Below are positions 48,109-59,825 of a DNA stretch of 64,000 nucleotides, piece by piece. Position numbers and translations under genes: made by a program. The notes under the pieces are model-generated. The model saw only the letters and a program-made list of their open reading frames with translations. It searched no databases and was not told the origin of the DNA. Source of the DNA: Trissonchulus latispiculum (lineage: Eukaryota; Nematoda; Enoplea; Enoplida; Ironidae); the NCBI GenBank assembly GCA_030248195.1, contig JASAND010010842.1, positions 1-64,000 of the forward strand, given 5' to 3'. The first letter of the stretch is position 1; each line of letters opens with the position of its first letter.

Positions 48109-49096
48109 TTAATGTGGTGATTCCCTTTGGTCACATGAAGTTTGCACCATTATTATTCATTCATTACTTTGAGTTAAGAAGCCATTTTTATATCAAAATG
48201 CGGCTTGACATTTGCTCTTTTTAATACATACCATGAAACTAATGTTGCTTTTCTAAAATAGTTTTAACACATTTTAGAAGAAGTAGAATTTTTCAGAATT
48301 TTTGCAGACTCAAGTAAATTTTTTCGCGAGACATCGGTTATATCAATCGATACCTCTATCAAATAGCTGGGGACGATTTTTATTTATTGTGAAATCGCTC
48401 TTCGTTATAGAGAAATAAGCTGAAATGTGTGCGTAACCTGTATCTTGCCTACTTTTTCCAAATTTGTCAAGCGATTACTTTAGCTAGGAAACAGCAATCG
48501 AGGCAACTAAAAAATCGTCCCTGGGTATATTTGTGCAGAACACACTTGTTCAGTAGCATTCCTCCAGCTTGCATGGTGAATGCTCCACAATCTTTGGAAA
48601 AAAATTAGTCGTGTTTTTGCAAAAACTACATTTTTTATGATAGCAGCCTACAGGATAGCAGTTGGAAGACGATCATGCGTCGGATAATTTGTCCCTGTGA
48701 GACCTTCAGATCGACGCCCTTAGTTTGATTTTACGGCTTGCTATGTTCAAGAAATGTTGGATAATTTGATTTCTGCAAAAATGACAAGTTTTCGACGTCA
48801 AGACAAGAAAATCGGCTATATCTCACGGCAGAGAAAAGCTAGAAACTTACTTTAAAAAGCAAAAATGTGAAGCTCAATGAGATCTTTCGAATGAATATAG
48901 TCTTAGCTATGCAGTTGCTGCTCAACTGTCAGAAATTGGCAAAAACCGTCCAGAACGGAAATCTCGACAATTTGAACCGGGATTGCGCGCAAGTGTTAGA
49001 ACGCCAAATGAACTTATTTTGGAAAGTTTCATCAAATTTCATTTTATTTTGAGCCGTCAACCAACAATATGTGCCCAAAAGGAATCACCACCTTAA
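48109..49096. mobile_element. TTAA-bounded element E2 (988 bp), empty site present
   Basis: It is a direct repeat of E1, starting TTAATGTGGTGATTCCC and ending GGAATCACCACCTTAA. The flanking sequence exists uninterrupted and inverted at 50200-50345, where the site reads TTTTAAAACGTTAATATGGG with one TTAA. E2 therefore duplicated TTAA on insertion. Confidence 0.88.
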
Positions 49097-50345
49097 AACG
49101 TTAATACGGGAGGGGCAGGTTGTAAATGCCAGAAGGACTAGGTTAATAATATGGACCGTCTTCGCTGACCATTGGTCCATTGGGTTGAACCTGAACCCAT
49201 ATTTGCGCAAATTGGCCAGACAAAACGCTGGCGGCAATCCTTCAATAACAGTTTAACAAATTGCTATTCTATATATTATACAGTTGTGCTCAATAATAAA
49301 GTAGAGTCAAAACTGTATGCGCACTAACTTTATACAACATAGACTGAAAATAATATAACAAATTCTGCACTGACAGTGCAGAATACAACGCTTTAACTTA
49401 ACTGCGTCGTTTATGTATGTATTTGAAATATTATATAAGCTTATACATTTCAAAATCAGCTGGAAAGCTGAAATAAGAAGCGTATATGCATGTGTAGAGT
49501 GAAACATGAGTACCGCAAATATGGGTTGTTCAGCGAGGGCCGCGTTTCACAAAGCCGGCCTAAATTTATCTCTTTAAGCTGCTCCTAACTAGTTAAGAGG
49601 GTTTTCCAAGCAACTTAGGAGGACCTCCTAAACTGTTTCACAAAACTGCTTGGAGATTGCTCTTAAATTTTAACGCTAAGAGCGCTCTTAACACAACTTT
49701 CAGCTAAAATTTAGGAGTCCTCTTATGTTTGCTCTTAAGTTTGCTACTTATACATAAGACATATTTTTGGCAATTTCAACGCAAGATAATTGATGATAAC
49801 TAACTGAAATTAATTGAAGCCACGTATACTAAATAATTAATCCCATTATTAGGGCAAAAAATTTTTATTTAAAAGTTTAAGTTTGGTGACGAAAACTAAA
49901 CATTTTAAACTTAAGAAATTTCATTATATAATCCATCGCATTTATTTAAAATGTGTTTTTTGGAATTATTGTTGCGTATTACATCACATTTACGCAAAAC
50001 ATACAACAACAGTGCTGTTTGAACTTAGGAGGGGGTTTAAGAGTGCTAAAACCTGCTCCGATTTTAGGAGCGAACTTTAAGAACCCTCTTAAACTAGGAG
50101 CTCTTCATGAAACAACTAAATCTTAACTTCGCTCTTAACTTGCTAATTTAGGAGCTCCTAAAGATAAGAGGGCTTTGTGAAACGCACTCCTGGTCCACAT
50201 TATTGCGCTTTTAACCTAGTCCTCCTGACAATTACAACCTGCCCCTCCCATATTAACGTTTTAAAACCTAATCCTCTGTCCGCTTAAAACCTAATGTCAG
50301 CCATATTGCATTTTTATGCTCCATCGGAGCATGTTTATCCTTGTC
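49097..50345. repeat. Inverted repeat around a 644-bp MITE
   Basis: The sequence after E2 (49097-49160) is repeated inverted at 50200-50270. The region between contains a separate inverted-repeat element at 49542-50185 with ends GCGTTTCACAAAGCC and GGCTTTGTGAAACGC and several internal TTAAGAGGG/CTCTTAA copies. No gene is seen. Confidence 0.75.
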
Positions 50346-50555
50346 CTGTTTCATTTTTAAGGTTCTCAGTAAAACTCAAGTAAAAAAGTCAGTTTCAAAA
50401 AAATAAACTAAAAATTCCGCCAATCATTAATCGTCAATTGCACCCATGTACAGAACAAAGAAGCTTGAAAAGTTCCAATTTCTTATTTTTTCTTGATTTA
50501 GACGGAGATTCAACATCCAGTACCAGTACATATGGTTAACAGTTTCAGTTGCTGC

Positions 50556-50850
50556 TGAAAACTTATACGGCACGATTTCTAATACTCTGCAGCACTTATC
50601 TTAAAAATTTCAGGCCATTGCAACTTATCTCCAGCTAGTATAGGCTGTGCTGTACCTCAGCTGTACTCTACTGCAACGCAACCAGATGTAAATTATACTG
50701 CAAACGTAGGATACTGCTGAAAACTTATACGGCACGATTTCTAATGCTCTACAGCACTTATATTAAAAATTTCAGACGATTGCAACTTATCTGTAGCTAC
50801 TTCAGCAGAACTCTCCTGCAGCGCAGCCAGATGCAAACTATACTGTCTAC
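50556..50850. repeat. Two-copy tandem repeat (~158 and ~137 bp)
   Basis: Both copies begin GCTGAAAACTTATACGGCAC and share TTAAAAATTTCAG, GATTGCAACTTATCT or a close variant, and GCAGCCAGATG. The second copy has lost about 20 bases in the middle. Confidence 0.8.
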
Positions 50851-53063
50851 GTAACTACATTAATTGGGCATGTCCATGCTATCTACACACCTAATGTAAT
50901 GTTTGACAGTTGGGACTTGGATTGACTAAATTTTGGCCGGCCGCCAGAACGGTATAGGACCTAAATCAGAAATCTGCCAACGTTATGACACGCTACCCAT
51001 CCTAAAGTTTCTTATGCAACAAGCCGCTTGTCTCTAAGTGCTTTCTAGAGCCCTGTTGGTGTGACACAAATGGCCGCTTTTTGGTCAAGAACACCGTTAG
51101 GCCACTTTTGGCCGGCCGCCCAGGTGGCATGCCGGGCCGGGCAGCGAAAAAACATACCGCGGAGCACATGGGACCATATCGGCATTCAGAAAATATAAAC
51201 CTTTCCGACTGAAAACGTCCACGTCTTTCAGACTCCTCTGCACAAAATTGCATTTTTCCAAGCGTGATTACGCAGAAAAAAACAAACGGACCTAACTTGT
51301 CCGGAATCGAAAATTTTCAAAGCTGAAAATTTTGACCAAAACTTTTACGCAACGCATCGTACTCGTCGTGTAAATTCCAACGATACCAAACGTGCCGAGT
51401 TTCGTTCAGTATTGAGCTGGCACGGTGCTCGAACGAGTCTCAAAGGGACGCGCAGCGCCTTTTACGCCCATATTATAGGAGGTCGCTCTCGAGCCCCCCC
51501 CTTAATATTCCCCAGTTACAAGTTGCCTATCCTTGACCTACCTCCAAATCCACCTGTCCATTACGTGCCACCTCTGTAGAGATCACTACCTTTAAGAATT
51601 CGGATCAGGGCAGGGATCAACGCTAAAATGAATCAGGACACAAACGATTTACAAGTTGTATGTAAATCTATCTAATGTGGGAATATACTCAGCAGCGTAG
51701 TAGAATTTAGCGAAATTATCTACAATTCATTTCTTTTGTCAATGTTGTGTAAAGCCATTTTCTTCGAAATTTAGCTAGCTTTCTTCTGAGTAAATTCTTT
51801 GGCTTCGCCTTTTAGCTATCTTGAAAATCCAAATTCGCACAATATGCAAATTAGTTTTTGACTATAAAAAGGGGAAAATTTTCGGAATAGGCGGTCACTT
51901 TTCACTTTTCGATCTCGAAGTTGGAAGCCACCGAAAGCAATCACCATCATCAAGCCTTATCCAGAGTAAAGGTTGGTTCGGGGGTTGGGGGGGTAATGAT
52001 TACGGTACACGGTCCCTTTTATTTATGTTTTGAAATATGGTATTTTAGCATTGAATAAAGCTTGTTATACTTGAGTTCTTTTAAAACTGAATTAGGGATT
52101 TCATTTTCACACACCCATCACGAATCCGCAATCTTTTCAACCAAATTTCAGTCGAAACTTTAAATTTCACACTAAGTCATGGTCAGTGCCCATGTCTGTA
52201 CGGGGAGGACAGTGGGGCGAATCGGAGTGACAAATTAGCTGTCTGAGTTTTGTTAAATTCAAACAGGCTTTCGGTTAGAAACAAATATCTGTAATTTACA
52301 TCAAAAATCGGCAAATTTCTTTAAAACATTACAAATGAAAAAGAAGGCTAGGCTTCTCTAGGCCACCCGCAGGCATTAAATTACGTGTCAGCCTTGTATT
52401 CTGAAAATTATCGCCCGTCTACAAAAACTTCTACCTTCGACAAGAGTTTAAATAGCTGGAAAACTACAGTTTGGACAGTTCTGCGAATTTGCAACTTCAA
52501 GTTAACCATTCTGGTTTCTTCTCTCTCTACATCAACTCACCATTATTTAAATCTGCCTAATTTCTCAGTTATATTAGTTTACCGATAGCCTGTACGGAAA
52601 GTTGTCACACTGCCTTACTGGGCGCTGGCCGCTGCCTCTTTGTATACTAACAATTGAATAAGGTAACCAGATTTCACCCACTCTGCTGTATAATAACCAA
52701 TAAATGTTATATTTAGTAGTTGTGGTTTGTCACCTAATTTGCTAGGGTTAGTCAGTGCTACATTTTGGAATTTTGGAGCTGCGAGTAGGGTACGGAAGTC
52801 TCTGTCCTTACTCCAGTAGCAGCCAAGCATTACAGAACTCGAACTGTTTCTAGAGCACGAGGATTAAAAACGACACGAAATCTCATTTACGACGTGTATT
52901 ACTTTGAACTACCTAACCTGTCAACTGGAAGTCGACTTTACCTGGGACAGTATATTGTACCTGATAATTAATCCAATCATTCTTTTCAGCTTGGTCTGAG
53001 AACTACAGATTACCCGCTATAAAAGCTAGGTGTGGGCGGTGTGGCGTATTCTAAACAGTTTGT
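50851..53063. other. Gene-poor stretch
   Basis: No gene is recognised. Two short segments (52215-52290 and 52698-52765) match 58340-58420 and 58656-58715, so a dispersed repeat is present. The rest appears unique. Confidence 0.4.
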
Positions 53064-54309
53064 TTAAGGGGGGTCCATCATGAAAAATTTTTAGGCGACG
53101 GATTTCGCTCGTTGTCACACATAAGTTAGCCACATATGTCGTGCATATCAAGTTTAAATTTTGAGTTGTTTTGTTCAGTTCTCCGTAAGTTACGAGCCAT
53201 CAACTGTGTGCAATTTGAATATGAGCGCGAGCACAAGGGTGCTGCAGCCAGCTGAGGCAAATTTTCGCAAATCAACTCTATGTTTTCAGCTTATTTTGTT
53301 ATACACCTTTAAAGACTATTAAGAAAAGCGTTTTCGTACTATTAAGAAAAGCCGGATGGGCTTGATCAGAAGCTTCTATAAAGAATTTCACGGAGAAACA
53401 AGGCCCTTGTTCCTCCTGATGTAATGAAACATTTAACAGCGGTTGACTTAAAATAGAAGCATTTCCGGGCCATAGTTCTATGACAAGAATTCCTCCCTGC
53501 AATGAGCGCTTTCGATTGATGTATAATATGCCATTTTTTGAAAATTTTTAAAAATCGCTGTTTTGTGAAATTCGGGGTTCGAGGGTCCCGTTTAGCACGC
53601 TGAGAAGTACTGGACGCAGGTATCAGCATAATTCATGCTGCAAATAGATGCGAAGACATGAATACGCAAGTTGGAATAGAAAATAGGCAATTTAGGATCA
53701 TACTGTGTTGTCGAAATTTAGCCAAGTATTCGAAAAAACCTAAATTTTAAAAATTTTGATAAAATGCCCATTTTTGCGCCAAAAAGATCTCGAAACTGGA
53801 AAAACATACAATGAAACCATTGGTATCAGTGGAACCGCCAATTCAAGTACTACGGAACCCTAGAGTTAGAATTTTTATTTAGGCCTCTGAATTAGAGTAA
53901 TTTGCAATTCTTTCCGAAGACCCCACTTTTCAGCCGCAAAAAACGTTGAATTTTGGCGATTTTCCAATGTTTTCGATAAATAAAAGATTTTTAAAAAATT
54001 TTAGGGGCCTAAATCAAAATTCTACTTCCAGCGTACCGCAGTATATGATTATAGCTACATTATAAATATAAAATTATGCAGAATTACAACTGTTTGTCGA
54101 GAGATCTTTTTGGCGCAAGAATAAAATCACCACTTTTTCTGTTTCCTATGTTTAACACATGCGGACCTCGACTTTGAGGTGAAATAGCTCAACAACCGTA
54201 AGAGATACGCGTTTAATTTGAAAACTCGTTAAAATATCCCACTCAAAGATGTGAAAATGTGCGAAATCGGAGATGGTCGAAAAATTGACCAAAAATGGAC
54301 CCCACTTAA
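53064..54309. mobile_element. TTAA-bounded element C (first in chain)
   Basis: It begins TTAAGGGGGGTCCATCATG and ends AATGGACCCCACTTAA. Shared internal marks with C' at 56321 are GGATTTCGCTC near the left end and GAGATGGTCGAAAAAT near the right end. Its right TTAA (54306-54309) is also the left TTAA of the next element. It is non-coding. Confidence 0.82.
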
Positions 54310-55311
54310 GGTGCTGGTTTCCTTTCGGGTATTTTTGACTCCTACAACTTTAATCTTTTACGCAAAGGCCTAAAACTTACGAAATAACCTATTTCCGTGC
54401 TCTTTAACATATTAGGACCAGTCCCGTATTCTTAGGCCAAAAAATAAGAAAGTTTTGGTTTTTGGCCTTAAGCTCCCAGTAGGTAGACAAGACACGGGAT
54501 TGGTTGGTATGGCTGGAAAGAGGACTCGAAAATGAACATTTTTGCTCTTACAACCTTTGAGCTCACTCCAGTGGTTAAGTCAGTATAAGCAAAAAACTGT
54601 TTTTAGGGTCAAAAAATGTCCATTTTCGAGGAAATCAGTTTTTTCAAAACTACTGCCACATGTTAAGGACAAAATTGGCTTAGTTATACTCAATCGATAC
54701 ATCGTCCAAATGCACATTTTATGAATGCCTATTAGCCGGACTTTATTGCTTTCAGCTAGAGATTTGGCCGAAAAACCATTTTGGCAAAACTGCGATTATT
54801 TTGTTCGAACATCGATTTCTCAAAAACTACTCGACGGATTCCGGAGATTATCGGCAGAATCGAAATTTGCACTTCTGCGGAGGGACGTTTTTCTTGGTTT
54901 GGGCTAAAACATATTGAGTAGCAAGAAAACTCAATGCGAAGTTGCGAAATTTCGTGTTACTGTGCATTTGGCCGATTTTCTCGACCGTTAAGACCTGCTG
55001 AGCCAAATCCAAAAAACGTCCCTCGGCCTATATGTCCTTCATATCGTGGCACAAAAAGAACTTTTGGCCGATTCTTCAGTTTTGAGAAATCGATGTTCAA
55101 AAACTTTTGGTTTATATTCATCCTGTCAGATTGTCAGAAAATTTCTGCTAGTTTTTTGCTAATTTTGCCAGTTCTGTAAGCTCATGTGAATGTACAGATA
55201 ATAAGCTTTAAAACGATGTATAAATCTCTTTGCAACTCCCAAAATTGCGAAAGTTATAGCGTTTCAAAAAACACCACAAAAGCACTGCACAAAAGGATAC
55301 CACCACCTTAA
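54306..55311. mobile_element. TTAA-bounded element D1
   Basis: It begins TTAAGGTGCTGGTTTCCTTT and ends AAAGGATACCACCACCTTAA. It is a direct repeat of D2. Open frames inside (for example 54725-54907) are not kept in D2, where indels shift them, so the element looks non-coding. Confidence 0.85.
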
Positions 55312-56324
55312 GGTACTGGTTTCCTTTCGGGTATTTTTGATTCATACGGCTTTAATCCTTTACGTAAATGGCTAAAACTTACGAAATAACCTATTTCCGT
55401 GCTCTTTAACATTCTGGGACCAGTCCCGTCTTTTTCGGCCAGAAGATGAGAAAGTTTTGGTTTTTCGCCTTAGGCTCCCAGTAAGTAGACAAGACACGGG
55501 ATTGGTTGCTATGGCTGGAAAGAGGACACGAAAACGAACATTTTTGCTCTTACAACTTTTGAGCTGTCTCCAGTGGTTAAGTCGGTATAAGCAAAAACTG
55601 TTTTTAGGGTCAAAAAATGGCCATTTTTGGGGAAATCAATTTTTTCCAAATTACTGCCACATGTTAAGGACAAAGTTGGCTTATTTATACTCAATCGATA
55701 CAGCGTCGAAATGCACATTTTATGAATGCCTAGTAGCCGGAATTTATTGCTTTCAGCTGGTGATTTGGCCGAAAAACCATTTTGGCAAAACTGCGATTAT
55801 TTTGTTTCGAACATCGATTTCTCAAAAACTACTCGACGGATTCCGGAAATTTTTGGCAGAATCTGAAATTCGCACTTCTGCGGAGGGACGTTTTTCTTGG
55901 TTTGGGCTAAAACATATCGAGTAGCAAGAAAACTCAATGCGAAGTTGCGAAATTTCGTGTCATCGCACATTTGCCGGATTTTCTGGAGTATTGAGACTTG
56001 TTGAACCAAATCCAAAAAAAACTTCCCTCGGTCCATATGTCCTTCATATCGTGACACATAAAGAACTTTTGGCCGATTTTTCAGTTCTGAGAAATCGATG
56101 TTCAAAGATTTTTGGTCGACATTCTTCATGTTAGATGTCAGTATGTCAAAAACTTACTGCAATTTTTTTGCTACTTTTGCCAGTTTCGTAAGCTCATGTG
56201 AATGTACAGAGAATAAGCTTTAAAACGATGTATAAAGCTCTTTTCAACTCCCGAAATTGCGAAAGTTATAGCGGTTCAAAAAATTACTAAAAAAGCACTG
56301 CACAAAAGGAAGCCAGCACCTTAA
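55308..56324. mobile_element. TTAA-bounded element D2
   Basis: It begins TTAAGGTACTGGTTTCCTTT and ends AAAGGAAGCCAGCACCTTAA. It shares its left TTAA with D1 and its right TTAA with C'. Alignment with D1 is continuous over its length. Confidence 0.85.
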
Positions 56325-57542
56325 GGGGGGGGGTCGCTTTGGGTCAAAATCGATAGACACGGATTTCGCTCATTTTCACACACAATATAGGTACATATGT
56401 TCTCAAAAACAAGACAAAACAGTAGAGTTCGAAATCAAACTGTGGCAGAGGTATACAGCTATAACGTTGGAAACTTGAAAATCACTCTGATTTGCCCTCT
56501 AAAGTTATGTTGAGACAGAACGGCAGCGAAATTTGGGTCAACTAATATTGGAAATTAATTGTTTAGGTTGGCTAGTATTTTAATGCTAAAACAACTCCGG
56601 GGTATCCAGCCAGTCGTTCACAGTACATTCTTCAATTGTGAACTGAGATTTTTTCATCTAACTGTGCCCTGAAAGTTTAACTCGCTCTAACTTTCAGATA
56701 CTACATTTCTGACACATAGTTCTATTAGAGTAGTTGTTCAGCCCGTCAGTAGCTATCGACTAATACCCAATTTGTCTATATTTTGGGAATTTCAAAAATT
56801 GACTTTTGTGACCTTATAAGAGATCAAAGGAGCCGACACGACAGAAAAGTTCTACCTTAAAGCATTTGCTTTTACCATAATGTCTGGCAGGCATTGAGTT
56901 TTATGTGCCAATTTTGGTGACTTTCGAGTGGGTAGCGAGTGAGAAATTATTAAAAGAATGTGGAAATTGAGAAAAATGATGATTTTTTGCAAAATTAGCA
57001 GATTTTGTGGTAAGTTTTTTGAGAGCACTACAAATGGTAGAAATTTGCAACTACTGTTATAAGAATTCTGCGTATGCGTAGAGTGCAACTATATATATAA
57101 GCTATTACTGTAGCTTTTGCCAATCGTGCAGGAGAAGCGAAAATGTTTTGCTGGTCCTGTCTTTCGTGGTACAAAAAGCACCAATTTTCCGAAATTTTGA
57201 CTTTGAAAATTCGCCAAAAATTCGACACTCAGCAGAATTGTTCCAGAAGGGTTATTTGCACTCTCTGGCATGTCCTTAACATGTACAACAAGGTTGCAGC
57301 GAAGTATCTTGCATACAGCGAAAACGTTTTCTGCCACAAACTTTTTAACCTAACTTTTTCATTTTAATATGTTTAACACATGTCGAGGTCACCTTTGAAG
57401 GGCTCTACAGAACGATTGAAGCAATATTACGCAAAACGAACCTGTCTTGTTTTGAGGACCCATTAGGACTACAAAATATGTGAAAATGAGCAAAATCGGA
57501 GATGGTCGAAAAATCGGCCAAAAAGCGACCTCCCCCCCTTAA
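56321..57542. mobile_element. TTAA-bounded element C' (last in chain)
   Basis: It begins TTAAGGGGGGGGGTCGCTTT and ends GCGACCTCCCCCCCTTAA. It has the same orientation as C, with matching left (GGATTTCGCTCATTTTCACAC) and right (GAGATGGTCGAAAAATCGG) marks. The middles of C and C' have diverged far more than D1 and D2. Confidence 0.8.
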
Positions 57543-57730
57543 GTAGCCCGGACAACAAACCAGCCATTTTTTGCAATCCATTATTCAAGACACTAAGATT
57601 ACGCAATAGAATAATTGCAGGAGTAACCATCAATCTAGTAGGGTAGTGTAGGGCATGCAGCAGTTCGACGTAAATTATGGTCCGTCATTACATTTTGACT
57701 TTGCAACCCCTAAGGAACCATAGATATAGA

Positions 57731-58340
57731 AAAAGGGTATTACATAAACAAATTGATCATCGTTTAAACGCTCTGCAGCAAACCTTATCCGACCTAGGGG
57801 GGGCAACAGTTCGCTTACAGGTCTCAGACACCATACGAAGAGAACGGTAAGCAGAGCTGCCGCTATTTCGTGGAAAGAAAAAAGAAGATTTTGACCAGTT
57901 TTTCGAGCACTGGGAGCTTGTTGCTCGGGGACTGGAGTTAACCACGAACCAGAAGCTTCTCAAAGTGCCCTCGTATCTTCGCGGAAATGCGTTAGAGGTG
58001 TACCGCGCATTCTCGGACGCCTCAAACGCCGATTATACTCAACTGTGTCGGGCTCTGCAAAGGGCGTTTTGTACCCCCGCGAAGGAGCTAGTTAACTCCG
58101 AGCTCCTTCACAATCGAAACACCGAATTGGGGAATCAGTAGTGTCAATTGCGGGAGACCTGCAGCGTTTGGTGCGCAACTCTTATCTTTCTTTGGATGAG
58201 CAAGCACAGCACGAAAAAAGCTTCTAAGAGATATTTTGCTGGCTGGTCTTCATGCCGACATCCAGGACAAGCTGACTTTCCTCGCAAAGCCCTCAACGAC
58301 ATTTAAAGACGCTATTATCTTATCGGAGTTGAAATTGAAG
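57731..58340 (+). pseudogene. Broken LTR-retrotransposon gag fragment
   Basis: Three reading-frame segments, each closed by a stop, encode pieces of a Gag-like protein: a short helical part (57731-57850), a capsid-like part beginning LPLFRGKKKEDFDQFFEHW with the YLRGNALEVYRAF motif (57854-58140), and a part ending near KDAIILSELKLKTN (58130-58350). Frameshifts and stops separate them, so this is a dead fragment. No protease, reverse transcriptase or LTR is recognised nearby. The closest resemblance, from recall, is gypsy-type Gag of invertebrates. Confidence 0.65.
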
Positions 58341-58965
58341 ACGAATCGGAGTGACAAATTAACTGTCTGTCTTTTGTTAAATTCAATCAGGTTAGATATA
58401 AATCTCTATAAATTACACTCCCCCAATTACGACCCCCCCCCCCCGCAAAACAGACCTATCATTTTTCAATTGACGAATGATAGGCCACATTTGCGGGGGG
58501 GTGCCTTGCTATCGGAAAAAGTGAGCATACGCAATTGCGTACTAGGTACTCATTTGTGGGGGGGTCCACTAGGTACGCAATTGCGGCGGGGGGGGGGGTG
58601 GCCCGTTAGCGCGCAGAGCATGGCTCAGCTGCTAATAACATAGTGTGTGTAAACGTCATATTTAGTAGTCGTGGTTTGCCATCTAATTTGCTTGGGTTAG
58701 CCAATGCTACACAGTGCTATTAAACATTTTGTGGTAGACTTAGCAGCCCACGTAATTTTGCGGCCAACTCAACCCAGATAAACAAATCCTGTTGTTTCAC
58801 CCGGTTTTGATAACACGTGGGTCAACATTTTCAACCACATGTCAATCGAGGTTAAGATTTCAATCAGATTCAGATGCATGATAATATCGGCCCCAGATGT
58901 TGATCGCAAGCATAATTCTAAGTTAGATCCCACCATTAGTCGCTAAGTCTAGGTATTGATCACTT
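58341..58965. other. Repeat remnants downstream of gag
   Basis: This contains two segments shared with 52.2-52.8 kb and several C/G-run blocks (58432-58445, 58560-58600) around ACGCAATTGCG motifs. No gene is seen. Confidence 0.5.
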
Positions 58966-58971
58966 TTTATT
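58966..58971 (-). terminator. Possible poly(A) signal of the P450 gene
   Basis: On the minus strand this reads AATAAA, about 150 bases past the P450 stop codon at 59122. It is the nearest such hexamer downstream. Confidence 0.45.
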
Positions 58972-59121
58972 GTAAAAACGATATAGAAAACAAGCATTCA
59001 GACTTCACAGCAAGTAAAAGTCTAAATGTCTCTATTAGGCTATAAACGCTTTACCGAGCATAATTGTGAATCAATTTGGATGTCTAAGCTAGTATTCCGT
59101 GTTCAATATGCATGTATAAGT

Positions 59122-59825
59122 TCATCGCGGCTCCAAGCAAACTCTATAAGCAGGCGGTGCTAAAACCAAACCCGCCAGTGGTGTTACATTCATGGGAGGT
59201 TTGAATCCATCTTCAGGAAATTTGAACTTAAAATTGAATATCAGGGTGCTGAAGAAAAGAAACAGCTCCATTCTTGCTAGACCTTCTCCTAAGCAGGCTC
59301 GTTTTCCCATTGAAAATGGAATCACAGTGTCCTTTCGTTTTTTCAGTTCTATTGGATCAGACTCGTCCAGGAAACGGGTTGGATCTAACACTTCCGGATT
59401 TGGAAACAATTTTGGATCTTTCATGGCTGTCCAAAGGTTCACAATTACAAAGGTATCCCGGGGAATATGATAACCAGCAAGCATTGTATCTTCTAGAGTT
59501 CGATGAAAAACAGCAAAAGGGCCAATGTCGGCGTATCGCTGAATTTCCATAATAACTGCATTCGTATAAGGGAGTTTATGGCGATCTTCCCATCGAGGCG
59601 GCCGACCTAGTTCTGCTGCGATTTCGCGGTAAACTTCATCCTGTATTTCTGGTTTATTGCAGAGATAAAGAACAGACCACAGTAAAGTCGTAACACTGGT
59701 TTCAAATCCGGCAATGAAAAGGTCGTGCATTGAGGCAATTAGTTGACTGTGATTGAAGGAATGGCCCTTCTGCCCTTCCAGATCTTTGCATTTTTTCATA
59801 AACGCATAGGTAAAGTCGGTGTAAT
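59122..59825 (-). CDS. Cytochrome P450, CYP2-like, last exon
   Basis: A TTTGCAG acceptor precedes 233 complete codons ending in TGA. Visible P450 landmarks in order: I-helix FIAGFETSVTT, K-helix EIQR (the ExxR pair), a PERF-equivalent DPTRFLD, and the heme loop FSMGKRACLG with its axial cysteine, followed by EGLARMELFLFF and the C-terminal LAPPAYRVCLEPR. These features and the end are those of the CYP2 clan: microsomal mono-oxygenases that use NADPH-P450 reductase and act on steroids, fatty acids or xenobiotics. The substrate cannot be told. Only the C-terminal half is here. The N-terminal exons, including the membrane anchor, should lie to the right (beyond 59825) but none was recognised before 64000. 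A family number cannot be assigned. Confidence 0.93.

Noticed and set aside
54725..54907. Open frames inside the D elements
   Set aside because: The matching frame in the second copy is shifted by indels, so there is no sign of protein-level constraint.
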